From Halocaridina rubra (lineage: Eukaryota; Arthropoda; Malacostraca; Decapoda; Atyidae), in NCBI GenBank assembly GCA_037179515.1, contig JAXCGZ010005734.1:93501-157500 (forward strand): a stretch of 64,000 nucleotides of DNA. Direction: 5' to 3'. The translations under genes and the position numbers were made by a program. Positions 1 to 10,556 of the stretch are shown here, one piece after another. Below the pieces are notes generated by a model. The model searched no databases. It was not told the origin of the DNA and worked only from the letters and a program-made list of their open reading frames with translations. Each line of letters opens with the position of its first letter. The stretch's first letter is position 1.

Positions 1-896
1 AGTGGGGAACCCGAAATTTAGGTAAATTTAATGCCTCCCAGACAGTTTCTGGCTATCTCTTTATCATCTTCTCCTCCTGATAACCCTATTGTCTTTGAAA
101 CTTAAAAAATTTACCCTCTTAATTCTGGCAACATATTAGGAATTCAGACAGCCCATTGTCTTGGAGGAATCACATAATCCAAATTTCTAAATCTGCATCC
201 AAAAAATTGGGGGTTCTCTTTCATTTTTGTCACTACTTTAACTCTTTCCAGTTACTTAAAATCTATAAAGGACTTATCCGTCCCTGCTTAGAATACTACT
301 TGTACATTTGGGGTGCTTCTTCTTATACTTATCTCCTTGATAGGGTTAAATCTAAGGCAGTCGGACTCATTAACGACCCTTCTCTTACTTCAAATCTGGA
401 TTCTCTTTTTCTTCGTCATTAGGTATTATTCTTTTCTCTTTTCTATCGCTACAACTCATTACTGCTCTGATGACTTGGCGAGTTGCATCCCTCTCCCACT
501 GCCGAGCCCAAGTAACACTTGCCAAGTGACCTCGTCTCACAGGTTCTGTGTGGAGATTTGTAGCTCGCAGACTGGTCGGTGCAGCGACAGCTTCTTCAAC
601 ATCTACCTCCAGACTCTGGAACTCTCTTGCTCCTTTTGTCTTTCCTAATTCTTATAACCTATCTTCCTTCAAAACACGGAACTATCGTCATCTCATGCCT
701 AATTCTGCCATATCTCTAGGTACTCAGTGCTTTGACTATTCTTTCAGCCTATTCTTTTCCTTTGTGTATCATTACCTCACCTCTGCCTTGTCCCTAACCT
801 TTTTTTTTCCTTCGTCCTAATGTTTTCTTAGTGCCAAGGCCTTTATTAATGAGGGATGTTTTCTTGCCTGTCCCCATGGCAAAAAAAAAAAAAAAA
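1..896 (+). mobile_element. Jockey-superfamily LINE, 3' part (copy J1)
   Basis: Bases 156-420 code for the stretch that follows the polymerase domain of a non-LTR reverse transcriptase (SKSASKKLGVLF, LLKIYKGLIRPCLEY). The same stretch is coded at 12890-13200 in copy J3. The frame shifts near 310-420 and again near 550, so this copy is dead. The rest is C-terminal coding remnant and 3' UTR, ending in an A-run at about 882-896. The left edge is cut by the window, so its 5' extent is unknown. Clade assignment (jockey/I-like) is from motif recognition only. Confidence 0.75.
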
Positions 897-944
897 TTAC
901 TGCCTCCTATGGTGTTCTAGATGTACCTTAACGATACTCTGTCA

Positions 945-1115
945 TTTTACGTGTCACTATTACTCCTCATTCAAAAGGGGGTGAACAGAGGGTAGTTCGA
1001 GCTGGGGAATTAAGGCCGGATGCCTTTCCGAACACCTCACAGTAGGTTTGATTGTAAGCTGTCACCTCTCGAGTCGAGTGCTATGACCACTGTACTACCA
1101 CGATCCTCGTACTTT
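945..1115 (-). mobile_element. tRNA-derived SINE, family 1
   Basis: Read on the minus strand, this begins with a tRNA-like head: a degenerate A box in the 'gtggtcatagcactcgactc' segment and a B-box remnant. It is followed by a body containing 'ggcatccggcctta' and ends at a segment resembling 'cactattactcctcatt' on the plus strand. The same head and body recur at 1384, 10393, 24035, 24795, 26330, 34645, 59588 and 63236. The copy is diverged and no clear TSD was seen. Confidence 0.6.
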
Positions 1116-1383
1116 AATAATATTGACAATGGATAATTAATTTCTGCAATTTATTAAAACTAATTTGAAGGAAAAACATGCAACATAAACATTTTGATCC
1201 TAATAAAAATTCAAGGTTAATGTAGTTGAAAAAATTTACTTCAACAGAAACCTAAAAATATTTAAAATATTTCCATCAAAAGTTGAATTTGGTGAAACAC
1301 AAGTGTTAAAGAACTTTTCTGGTAACGAAGATTCACGTGCATAAGGTTCTTTCCTGTGAGTATCTGTCTGCCGTTTTGTATAA

Positions 1384-1525
1384 CTGACCCTATGTATGGG
1401 GATGGACAGAAATGGGTTGGAGCTGAGGAACTAAGGCTGGATGCTCTTCCTAATGCCCCGCAGTGGGCTCCGACATAGGTTTGTCACTTCCCTAGTTGAG
1501 TGCTCTCCCATGAGTACAGTAGTTA
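1384..1525 (-). mobile_element. tRNA-derived SINE, family 1
   Basis: Shares 'ggagctgaggaactaaggct', 'ggatgctcttcctaatgccc' and 'ttgagtgctctcccatgagt' with the other family 1 copies. The tRNA-like head lies at the high-coordinate end, so the element reads on the minus strand. Diverged; no TSD found. Confidence 0.6.
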
Positions 1526-1803
1526 AATTTTGTAAAAACACACCTGAATTCTGGAAAGACTTTCAACAAGGTAACTACATACCAGGATACATCAAATGAA
1601 GAATAATTCATTTCTCTTGTCTCATACTGCATTTACTACTTTGTTGATGTCATTAGGTGTTGCCAATGGGATAAGATCTGGAGGTAACCATCCAACACCT
1701 AGTAACTAAAAATTGACATGTTTTAGGTTAAATATAAAAATTAAAAAAATTTTATACACATTTCCTAAAAGTACTGCACAGGAATATATAGATGGACACT
1801 TGA

Positions 1804-2075
1804 TTTTTTTTTTTTTGTTAGCGTGACACCAGAACAGGCAAAGAGAAAGAGAGAAGGGGAGGGTGGTGACTTGTCATATGTCAAGGGATAATAAGTGATG
1901 AAAAAGATATATCAAACTATATTCGATGTTGATGTAGACAAAGAAAAAGAACCATAGCTGAAGGAACACATAGCACTGATCTCTCATGGCCAGTCCTATT
2001 TAAGTCCAATAGACCTTCAGCTGTAATATTGTAATGGGCAGCTGGTGCCAATGGGCCAACATACCACATTTGTTC
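1804..2075 (-). mobile_element. Short non-autonomous element built from LINE ends (copy C)
   Basis: On the minus strand this has a head of about 230 bp ('tggcaccagctgcccattac', then 'ctacatcaacatcgaatata') that matches the leader upstream of the endonuclease region in LINE copy J5 (23760-23995). It ends with a shortened copy of the LINE 3' tail ('gtgtcacgctaac') and a T-run on the plus strand at 1806-1817, which is its A-tail. Related copies lie at 37204, 45061 and 62881. Confidence 0.6.
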
Positions 2076-2445
2076 CCTTAAAACTTAATATTGAATACAT
2101 ACCCTAAGTACTGTATATGTATAATGAGACTGGCATTTGCTCCCTTAAAACTTAATAATGTACAGGATATATATACTTTATAAATCTATATACCCTAATG
2201 GCTAAGACAAACCAGAGTAGCTCCAAACAAATTATTTTTTGATTCTCACTTCAGTATCAGTAATTGCAACCTCTTTGCACATCTCCCATATAAAATTCAC
2301 TATGGAAGAATTATATACTTCTAAGTTGCAATATATTACCAAGAAATTAAAATCCAGCCAAAAGATTCCCTAGAAATAAGCGATACTCTCCCAGTATTTC
2401 AATAGTGTCTCACCAAAATTGTCTCATTACCTGGAAAAGGCACAT
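2076..2445. other. AT-rich stretch, nothing recognised
   Basis: No coding frame, repeat family or structured motif was recognised. Short direct repeats such as 'ttcccttaaaacttaata' occur at about 2073 and 2139. Confidence 0.4.
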
Positions 2446-3460
2446 GATTGAGTACCACGTCAAGAGGTGTGGAGGTGTATTAGAGAAAAGGGAGTCCCCG
2501 AGAAATATGTAAGAATCATCCAAGATATGTATGAGAGGGCAGAGGCAAATGTTAAGAGCAGTGTGGGCTTGACGAAAAGTCTCTCAGTAAATGTTGGTCT
2601 GCATCAAGGGTCTGCTTTGAGTCCATATCTATTTGATCTGGTCTTGGATGTAGTAACCCAGGGTATTAGAGATCAGTCTCCGTGGTGTATGCTCTTTGCA
2701 GATGACATTGTACTGTGTAGCAACAAAGGAGAGGTAGTGGAGAAGGAGTAGAGAAGAGTGATGGAGAATAGAGGACTGAAAATCAGCAGGAAGAAGACAG
2801 AGTACTTGAGGTTGAGAGATGATGAGGATGGGGAGGTCAATTTGCAGGGGGAGGTGTTGAAAAGTTCAAGTATTTGGGATCAACAGTAGCAGAGGATGGT
2901 GACCTAGACTCAAAAATAACCCACAGAATACAAGCAGGATGGAAGAACTGGAAGAAAGTGTCTGGGGTGCTGTGCGACAGGAGAATAGGGATTAAGTTGA
3001 GGGGTAAAGTGCATAAGACAGTTGATGTATGGAGCAGAGACATGGGCAATAAAGAAGACACAAGAGATAAAGCTAGATGTGGCAGAGATGAGGATGTTGA
3101 GATGGATGTGTGGGGTGACAAGAAGAGATAAGATCAGAAACGAGGTAATTAGAGGTACCTCAAAAGTTGGAGAAATATCAGATAAGATACAAGAAAGTAG
3201 ACTAAGATGGTATGGTCATGTCGTTAGGAGGGATGAACAGTATGTTGGGAGGAGGGTGATGGAAATGGATATACAGGGTAGGAGAAGGAGAGGGAGACCA
3301 AGGCGTAGGTGGATGGATTGCATCAATGACGATCTGAGGTCTAAAGGTTTGTTGGGTGATGAGGTATGGGACAGAAACAAATGGAGAAGACTGGACAGAT
3401 ACATCGACCCCACATAAAAGTGGGAAAAGATGCAGACAAAGAAAGAAGAAGAAAGAAAGA
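2446..3460 (+). pseudogene. RTE-clade LINE reverse transcriptase, 5'-truncated (copy R1)
   Basis: This starts abruptly in the middle of the reverse transcriptase at a sequence equal to about 15022 of copy R2. It codes for GLHQGSALSPYLF, FADDIVLCSN (the catalytic FADD box) and then the C-terminal segment with MYGAETWAIKK, RRLRWYGHV-like and GRPRRRWMD motifs. Compared with R2 it has a premature stop near 2750, a 10-bp loss near 2860 between 'gttgaaaag' repeats and a 16-bp loss near 3022. It ends with the RTE 3' UTR 'ccccacataaaagtgggaaa' and an (A/G)-rich (GAAGAA-like) tail, as R2 does. The 5' truncation is typical of target-primed reverse transcription. Confidence 0.85.
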
Positions 3461-3595
3461 CTCCACTGCATTAATGACTATGAGTACCCCACTTAAGATT
3501 TTCCTGGCAAACCCAAAAGCACAACTTTCATATAGATCACACCAATCTCTTTGCTATAAGTAATGCCATACTTGAGAGAAGTATGCATATTCTAT

Positions 3596-5150
3596 ACTTT
3601 CCCCTCTTGTTAACTCTGTCCACTCTTTGATCTCAATCTCTTCCATTTTCGTTCCCTCTTCATCATTTCCTCCTACTCACCGCCACATTTGGCACTTCGA
3701 GCATACCCAATGTGATGATTTGCGTAACTTTCTCTTTGAATTACCATGGAATGACTACTGCTTTAGGATCCGCAAGCAAGATCAAGTAGCCCTAATAGTT
3801 ACCGAGATCATAACCTCACAAATGGAGGCATTCATCCCATCCTCTATTAAAACCTTTTCTCCCCCTAATCATTGGTTTGACTGTGCCTGCATCATGGCAA
3901 TTTAGGCAAGGGATCGGGCATACTAGTCATACCAAGCTCTCCTGCTTTAAATTGCTTTGCATTTATTACAGCTAGGAATCACTGCACTGATCAGATTTGA
4001 AGGTCTAAAGCTTCCTTATTAAGAAGGAAAGTTGATGACCTAAACTCTCTTCCAATGATAAATGTTTCTGTTCCTTGACTAAAAATCTCTCCAGAAACTT
4101 CTGTAACTCAAGCTTTCCTCCTCTCATTCATCCTGATGGTTTTATAGCTTCCTCTTCCACTGACAAATCTAATCTCTTTGGTTCTAATTTTTCCGCAAAC
4201 TTTTCTAAAATCAATTCCAGCACACCTGTTCCTCATATTTTACCCCTCCCTAACCCTATGACTTTTATTCTTTCTTCATGCAAATTCCACATGGTTCTTC
4301 ACTCTATAGATGAACAGGGCATCAGGACCTGATGGTATCTAAGCAAGGTTCTTTAAGGAGCTTGTAAATAAACTGGCTCCTGTGCTCCGATGTCATTTTT
4401 AACCTCGCTTATTTTATATCACCAGGATAGCTTCCGCTAGGCAAGATCCACTGGTGAGCTCATGTTATGTCTCACTTGTGTGTGGTCATCTTCTCTGAAG
4501 AATTATGGGGACTCCTGTGTTGTCACCCTTGATATCTCTCAGGTATTTGATAGTGTGGTAAAAGGCTCTGTTGGCCAAACTTTCTGCTTATGGCTTTACC
4601 CCTTCTCTCTGTTTTCTGATATCCAGCTTTCTTTCTGTTTTATATTTGTGGTTGTTGATGGCACAACATCTAGCTCTTTCCCAGTTACCAGTGATGTTCC
4701 ACAGGGCTCTATTCTTTCACCTACATTGTTCCTACTCTTTATCAACGATCTTCTCTACTCCCTGTACTCCTCTCTTCTCCACACCTTTCCCGATGATCCT
4801 ACCCTACATTTTTCCTCTGCCTTATCTTCACAACCTTAATTTGCTAATCATGTCTTGTATCACTCTTTCTTTAACTCTCAACTCTGATATTCACAGAATA
4901 TGAGTGAGGTACCTAAAATTTTGTTAACTTTAATGCCTCCAAAAGACAGTTTCTGGTTATCACTTATCTGCTCCTCCTGATAGCCCTTTTGTCTTCGAAA
5001 CTATAACAAAATATGCCCTCTCTTTTTTTCTATTAAAATATTAGGATCAGATAGCCTCTAACAGGTCTTTTAGAAGTCAAATAATCCACATTTCCTGAGA
5101 ATGGCAGCTTTCTTGCCTGTCCTGTTGTCACACATATAAAAAACAGAGAG
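3596..5150 (+). mobile_element. Jockey-superfamily LINE, decayed (copy J2)
   Basis: Bases 3627-3905 match the end of the endonuclease and linker region that copy J5 carries on the other strand at about 22900-23100. Around 4310-4350 'ASGPDG' is recognisable, and 4460-4840 codes for the polymerase core (SDVPQGSILSPTLFLLFINDL; the FADD box is altered to FPDD). Many stops and shifts break it. The 3' end near 5113-5145 has the family tail 'gcctgtcctgttgtcacaca' with a short A-rich end. It is 5'-truncated, with no TSD recognised. Confidence 0.75.
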
Positions 5151-5412
5151 AGAGAGATCACAGCTATGATAACAAACTCTGGGGCAATGCATTCTCACTA
5201 ACATTATTATCATTATTACATTTTTGGCCAAGCAACACGCCCAACTTGTAAAGTGTTTAACACACGAGGGGAAAAGGCCGTGCAGGATTTAGAAGAAGAA
5301 ACATAGCAAATAGAGTTGAGCTTGCTGATAAATACGGTAAAGATAGAGCGTTATTTATGTGGATTCGAGTACCATTTCTCTCTAGCATGTCCAAGAAATG
5401 TGTATGTAAATA

Positions 5413-6492
5413 GTGCAAATGAAGAAGTACATGAAGCAGAGTCATATGCTGTTGTTTGAAAGTCTTGAAATGATGTCAGTATTGATAGCAGAGTCTATTA
5501 GTTATGCTATGCTCGATACAGCATGCAGTTCTACAGTTTGTGGTATTGAATGGTTGAAATCATATGTACAGACATTATCAGAAGAGGAGAAATTGATGAT
5601 ACAAGAGGAAGAAAGTGAAGGAACATTTAGACTTGGTGACGGTAATGTGTACAAATCAATGAAGAAGGTAAAATTTCCAGTGAAAACTATGGGTGACAAA
5701 GCAAACATAACAGCTGAAGTGGTAAATTGCTCTATTCCCCTTCTCTTCAGCAAAAAATCAATGAAGAGAGCACAAATGAGATTGGACTTGCAAAATGATA
5801 TTGGGATAATACATGGAAAAAAAATTAAATTGAGGTGCACTTCTTCAGGATTCTATTGCCTTCCACTTAGGGATGAGAATGAAGCTTGGAAGAAAACACA
5901 AGAAATAATGCTAACCTTAGGTGATGATGAAAAAGAAGAAAAAACTGAAAAACTGCACCAAAAATTTGGTCATCCCACTTGTAAGAGACTGATTCAGCTA
6001 TTAAAGGATGCTGGTGTAAAAGACGAGATGTGCTTTGTATATGCTGCAGAAGTGTCAAATAGCTGTGATATATGCATGAAGTATAAGAAAACGCCATCAA
6101 GGCCAATTGTAAGTGTGAATGAGTTTAATGAAATTGTAGCAATAAACCTAAGGGAGTATAGGAAAGGAGATATACATTTTCTGCATATGGTAAACATGGC
6201 AACAAGGTTCTCAAAATCATGTATGATTAAAAGTAAAGAACCTAAGGAGATAGTTCAGAAAATTATGGTGACTTGGTTGGGAATTGGCTTAGGAGCCCCT
6301 GCAAAATTTCTATGTAATAATGGTGGTGAGTTTACTAACAACACATTCTTTGAGATGTGTGAGAATATGAGCATTCAGGTGATGCATACGGCTGCATATT
6401 CCTCCTTCAGTAATGGCATGTGTGAGCGGAATCAAGCGGTTATAGATGAAATGGTGGCCAAAACAGTGGCAGAGCAACCAGAATTATCTTAA
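5413..6492 (+). pseudogene. Copia Pol: protease and integrase, inactive
   Basis: The frame is open for 359 codons. Near residue 35 is a retroviral-type aspartic protease site reading AMLDTACSSTVCG, with D-T-A in place of the usual D-S/T-G. At residues about 200-245 is the integrase zinc site (LHQKFGHPTCKRL and, later, CDICMKYK: H-H-C-C). The integrase core follows, but the first catalytic aspartate position reads AINL and the second reads CNNGGEF, so both aspartates look replaced by asparagine. The third, the glutamate in SNGMCERNQAVI, is kept. Both D-to-N changes fit G-to-A transitions. The frame ends at a TAA near 6490, inside what should be integrase. It is a relic, not an active enzyme. 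Confidence 0.8.
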
Positions 6493-7664
6493 AAGTGGCT
6501 TTAGCATGGGCAGTCAATGCTAAAACTGCCTTCAGATGACAGGGGGTGTCAGCCCTTATCAACTTGTATACGGAAGGAATCCGAAACTGCCATGTACCAT
6601 GAGTGACGAACTTCCGGCACTGGAAGGTACAACATCTAGTGAAATGATAGCTAATCATCTCATTACTAGTCACTCAGCAAAAAAAGTTTTTATTGCTGCA
6701 GAACCTTTGAGAAAATATGACGAATACTAAGACATAAAGTGAAACACTGGAATAGCCCTTAAAAATGGCAATCAAGTGTATTTTAAGAGAGAAGGGCAAA
6801 AGGAATGGAAAGGACCTGCTACAGTCATTGGTCAAGATGGTAAAACAGTGATCTTGATATATGGTTCAAATATTGTAAGAGCCTATGAAATGCATGTTCA
6901 GAAGATACCAAACAGTTTCAACAGAAATACTGAAGAAGGAAGAAATTCACTACCTGATATGTTGACGAATCAAAGAAAAACAGAGGAGAAGGTTACAAGT
7001 AAAGAGATAGAAGCAGTTATAAATCCAGCTGAAAATACTGTAGAAAACAAAAGTTGTGATAAAACAGAGGAAGAAGAGGACCACACCACAATTAAAGACA
7101 CAATTGAGGGTAGTGTAATAATCAAAAGTATTCCAAATATTGGACAGAGTAGTTGGCGTGGCTCAGGCGGTAGCGTCCGCGACTTTGAGGCGTCGGGTCG
7201 AGGGTCGCGCCCCACCACGGTTTGATGTTAGTAAGGGCATACACTCAGGGTAACGATTACATATGCCAAAACAAGTCCTTCGTAAGAAGGCAATCGTCAT
7301 AGCCCTTGGTAGAAAAGGGAGTCCGTGACGTAAAGCACGCTTTATTCCAAATATTGGACAGAGAGTGAGATTCCAGCCGAAAGAGTCAGATAATTGGCAT
7401 ACAGTAACTGTGCATAGTCGTGCTGGAAAATCCACAGGAAAATACAGTAATAGGAGGAATATTGAACATGAAGATGAATGCATTTCAGCTCTTGACTGGT
7501 ATAGAGATATAGAAAAATGGATACCTGTATTGGATGAGGATGGAATACAGGAACCTAGTGAAATAGTAATGGCTTTTGAAAATACAGAAAATCATGAACT
7601 TATCAAAGCAAAAGAAGGAGAACTGAAAAGCTGGAAGAATATGGTGTGTATAAAGAGGTTCTAA
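6493..7664 (+). pseudogene. Copia Pol: integrase C-terminus and linker, interrupted by a SINE
   Basis: The segment 6536-6730 continues the integrase (GVSPYQLVYGRNPKLP, the usual '...PYELVFGRNP' region). The segment 6776-7149 gives a copia-type C-terminal region (VYFKREGQKEWKGPATVIG) followed by an acidic linker. The reading is cut by a SINE at 7150-7342 and resumes at about 7343-7664 (RVRFQPKESDNWHTVTV, GRAGKSTGK-like). Stops at 6490, 6728 and 7664 break the original single frame. The flanking linker sequence is duplicated by the SINE insertion. Confidence 0.75.
7150..7342 (+). mobile_element. tRNA-derived SINE, family 2, with 21-bp target duplication
   Basis: The head 'tggctcaggcggtagcgtcc' resembles a tRNA A box and 'gtcgagggtcgcgcccc' a B box. 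The body includes 'acaagtccttcgtaagaagg' and ends with 'gggagtccgtgacgtaa'. A 21-bp perfect direct repeat flanks it: 7129-7149 and 7343-7363 (both contain 'ccaaatattggacag'). Three more copies lie at 45955, 62437 and 63504. It interrupts the copia Pol linker and so is younger than that element. Confidence 0.88.
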
Positions 7665-8530
7665 ATGCGGGTCAAAAAGCATTATCAGTTCGATGGGTAG
7701 CAACAGAAAAGGAAAACAGTACTGGCAAAAAGGTTAAAGCACGGCTGGTTGCCAGAGGTTTCGAGGAAAAAGAAAACATTCAGTCAGATTCTCCCCCTGT
7801 TAATAGGAAGCATTGAGATCTTTTGTTGATATCTTGTCTTCCAAAAAGTGGGCAGTAAATTCAATTGATATTAAGGTTGCATTTCTACAGAGTGAACGAT
7901 TTGAGCATGAAGTATATCTTATTCCTCCTGTGGAAGCAGGTTATGACAATAATATACTATGGAAGTTGGAAAAATATGTATAAGGCCTTATTGATGCAGC
8001 TAAAAAGTGGTATCTCACAGTAAAGACTTTCCTGCTGAAGATGGAATGTAAGCAAGTGAAAACTGACCCTGCAGCATTCTACTGGTACCATGAAGGAGAA
8101 TTATGTGGTATGTTTATAATTCATGTAGATGATTTCTTGTAGGGAGGAACTAAGAAATTTGACAATGTTGTCATTACCCAAATCAGAAATTATTTTCTGG
8201 TTAGGGAACAAAGTAATACAATTTTCAAGTATACTTGACTAGACATTATTCAGACTGAACATGAAATCACACTTCATCAATAGTGTAAGTACTGCTAGGG
8301 GATTATATAAGAATATGAAGTGTAGTGAAGAAGAAAAGGAAAGTTTTAAGAGTCTTGTAGGCCACCTGGGGTGGTTGTGTACTAATTCAAGACCTGATAT
8401 ATCATATGATGTGTTAGAACTTAGCTGTAAGGTAAATAAGTCTAAAGTAGAAGATCTGATTGAGGCAAATAAATGTCTACGGAAAGCTTGTACTTCTGCA
8501 AGTTCAATATGCTTCCCAGGACTAGGTGAC
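7640..8530 (+). pseudogene. Copia reverse transcriptase, heavily broken
   Basis: Translating all three frames gives the expected order: ALSVRWVATEKEN and KARLVARGFEE (about 7675-7775), a degraded palm domain, and HVDDFL (about 8118-8140), which is the YVDD-type catalytic box. The segment 8261-8520 then gives the connection region (LVGHLGWLCTNSRPDISYDV). At least eight in-frame stops and several shifts are present. No functional polymerase can be made. Confidence 0.75.
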
Positions 8531-8545
8531 ACTTCCTAGTATAAA

Positions 8546-8940
8546 TTGGTTGTATACAGTGATGCTTCCTATGCTAATTTCCCAATTGGATTTGGTAGTG
8601 CTGGGGGCTTTGTAATTTTTCTTGTGAGTGAAAATGGAAATAGTTGTCCATTGTATTGGGAGGCAAAGAAAATAAGAAGAGTTGTGAAAAGCACACTTGC
8701 AGCACAAACACTAGCAGCTGCTGAGGCAGTGGATATGGCCTATTATCTTGGAAGTATGTTGTCTCAAATACTATATGACAAAGAAAGAAAATTGCCTGTA
8801 GAACTCTTTGTAGGTAACCGTTCACTTTATCATAATGTGCACACAGTTAAAAATGTATCAGCAAAAAGATTAAGAATTGACATTGCTATTCTCAAAGAAA
8901 TGGTTCAAAATGGTGAGTTAAAGATATATTGAGTGGATTC
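8546..8940 (+). pseudogene. Copia RNase H domain
   Basis: This open stretch of about 128 codons has the RNase H aspartate in VVYSDASYANF, then AGGFVIFLV, CPLYWEAKKIRRVVKSTLAAQTLAA (the glutamate region reads QTLAA/AEAVD) and GNRSLYHNVHTVKN, where a second aspartate is expected but G-N is seen. After the stop at 8930 the reading continues as a degraded 'WVDSK...LADVLTKKG' end. This is the C-terminal part of the copia Pol polyprotein. Confidence 0.78.
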
Positions 8941-9187
8941 AAAAGTAGTTGGCTGATGTATTGACAAAAAAAGGAGTAAATTCTTTGAAAATGGAACTTT
9001 GAAATTATACTCAAATAGAGTGATATGTTGTATTGATTTTGTGAAGGAAAAGTTAAAGAATATTCATTTCTTAAAGGAAAATTTTTATTTTTTATGTTTT
9101 TCTTGTTATAAGTAACTTTTAAGTTCTGCATTTTTACAGAATACAGTATAATGTTGTAATATTTTTTAAGTATTTTTTTTTTCTGTT

Positions 9188-9205
9188 TAAAAGAGAGGGA
9201 TATGT
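9188..9205 (+). other. Possible polypurine tract and 3' LTR start of the copia element
   Basis: 'aaaagagaggga' lies about 250 bp after the RNase H stop and is followed by 'tatgttaattctg'. A purine tract directly before a TG-starting LTR is the standard layout for plus-strand priming. Without a matching 5' LTR this stays tentative. Confidence 0.4.
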
Positions 9206-9524
9206 TAATTCTGTTCAAATTATTATATACAATACTGCACTTCTCAAGTGTCTTTTGTTTGTTTGTTTGAGATCGGGAGGAGATTGTAGAAAAGCGGTCG
9301 GTATACGATGTTATCTTTTGGCCACAATATTGAACCTATATATAGTATGTCTGTTACTGATTTATCCTGACACATTGATCTGTGAGCTCAACAGGGGACG
9401 CAACTTGGTAGGGAATAGCAAAAAGAGAAGATAGACAAAAAATAAAATTATATAAATTAGTAAAACTCAGTACAAGTATTACAATACAGCCATTTTTCCC
9501 CTATACTGCAGAGAGAAAAGAAGT

Positions 9525-9705
9525 ACAGGAAAGGGGGGGCTGAAGCCATACACCAGGAAAGGTTGAACTGTATTCCCAAGGAGAGGTAGGACTGCATACC
9601 CAAGGAAAGGTGGAACAATAGCCCAGGAAAGGTGACAATGCATAATCCAGGAAAGATGGGACAGTGTACCCCCAGGAAAGCGGGACTACATACCCCCGTT
9701 TCCCT
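9525..9705. repeat. Degenerate 24-25 bp minisatellite
   Basis: About seven imperfect units of the type 'caggaaaggtggaactgcat' followed by 'accc' run head to tail. They lie about 300 bp downstream of host exon 3 (in the sense of its transcription), inside the inferred intron. Confidence 0.75.
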
Positions 9706-9996
9706 ATACCTGATACAGCCTTCGTCCTCTGACAGGCATGGAATATGAAAAGCATTATTCTTGTTTACTGCCCAAATCTAGTAATAATTATAGTGCTTTA
9801 TAGCAATTTTTATTCATTAAAATGAAGAGAAATTGAGTAATAAATACATTATTATAACATATTCAAATCAAGTGATGGCTAAATTTCATTAAGACTTTCG
9901 TTCTATTCACAACCAATTCAAAACAAAGAAATATATTCTTAAACCACAGTCCCAACTTTCCCATTTTGAAATTCAATACATCAAATTTCAACTTAC

Positions 9997-10151
9997 CAGT
10001 GTTTCCGTTGATTTTACAGAAACCTTGTAGCATTCACACCAAGATTTTATAAATTTATACTGAGCAGCTTGGTCCAGTACACTACCACAGCTCCCACCAA
10101 CACATACTGCCTGTAAATTATCAGCATGCATCTCATAGTCAACAAGGAGAC
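9997..10151 (-). CDS. Host gene, coding exon 3 (partial gene)
   Basis: Read on the minus strand, 'gtgaatttacag' forms an acceptor before base 10151 and 'CTG|GTAAGT' a strong donor after base 9997. The exon is 155 nt: two bases finishing a split codon, then 51 codons with no stop, ending in phase 0. It therefore accepts exon 2, which ends in phase 1. The peptide starts LLVDYEMHADNLQ and continues AVCVGGS. This fits the second half of the module begun in exon 2, where other modules have a V-x-F/Y-D stretch and then an aromatic/valine-G motif. The remaining exons would lie to the left, beyond the window. No known family was recognised. The 15-kb intron between exons 2 and 3 is filled with transposons. 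Confidence 0.7.
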
Positions 10152-10392
10152 CTGTAAATTCACGAGAATGCAATTATAATATAATGATGTTTGTAGTACT
10201 GTACATCCAATTTCACACAGCCCACTACTCTTGCCAAAAAAGAAAAAAAAATGAGTCTGAACAGAGTAGAGTATATTTGCTCTTGCACGTCTTTATTTAT
10301 TTATTTATTTTTTTTGCCAGAAATTAGAAGACACCTAGGGTAATTCTACTTAGCTACGAAAGTTAACGAGATGAGTTACTAATTTTTTACCA

Positions 10393-10556
10393 TTGTGTCA
10401 CTATTAATCCCCATTTTAGGGTTTAATACAGAGAGGTTGGTGGTGGTAAATGAGGACTGGATGTCCTTCCTAGCACCCCATGGTAGGCTCGAACACAAGT
10501 CTGTCACTTCCCAAGTCAAGTGCTCTAACCAATGCGTTATTGCAGTTCCCTTGGCG
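10393..10556 (-). mobile_element. tRNA-derived SINE, family 1
   Basis: This is one of the better-kept family 1 copies. On the minus strand the head reads as a tRNA-like 'cattggttagagcacttgac' with the B-box-like 'gtgttcgagcc', then the body ('ggacatccagtcctcattta') and the end 'gggattaatagtgacac'. It lies just outside host exon 3, in the upstream intron. Confidence 0.7.

Larger units (their letters stand above)
5221..9420 (+). mobile_element. Ty1/copia (GalEa-like) retrotransposon, decayed
   Basis: Protease, integrase, reverse transcriptase and RNase H follow in that order on the plus strand, which is the copia order. All parts carry stops or altered catalytic residues. A purine-rich tract at 9188-9200 precedes a possible 3' LTR start with TG near 9203. 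A matching 5' LTR was not identified before 5221, and the 3' limit is uncertain. The wording of the RNase H region (SDASYANFPIGFGSAGG, KSTLAAQTLAAAEA) resembles the GalEa-type copia elements known from crustaceans; that clade call is from memory. Confidence 0.8.

Noticed and set aside
9525..9705. CRISPR-like array
   Set aside because: The 24-25 bp units are directly adjacent and degenerate, without unique spacers, and the DNA is eukaryotic.
9501..9755. 84-codon minus-strand protein rich in Pro/Ser/Trp
   Set aside because: It is a translation of the minisatellite.
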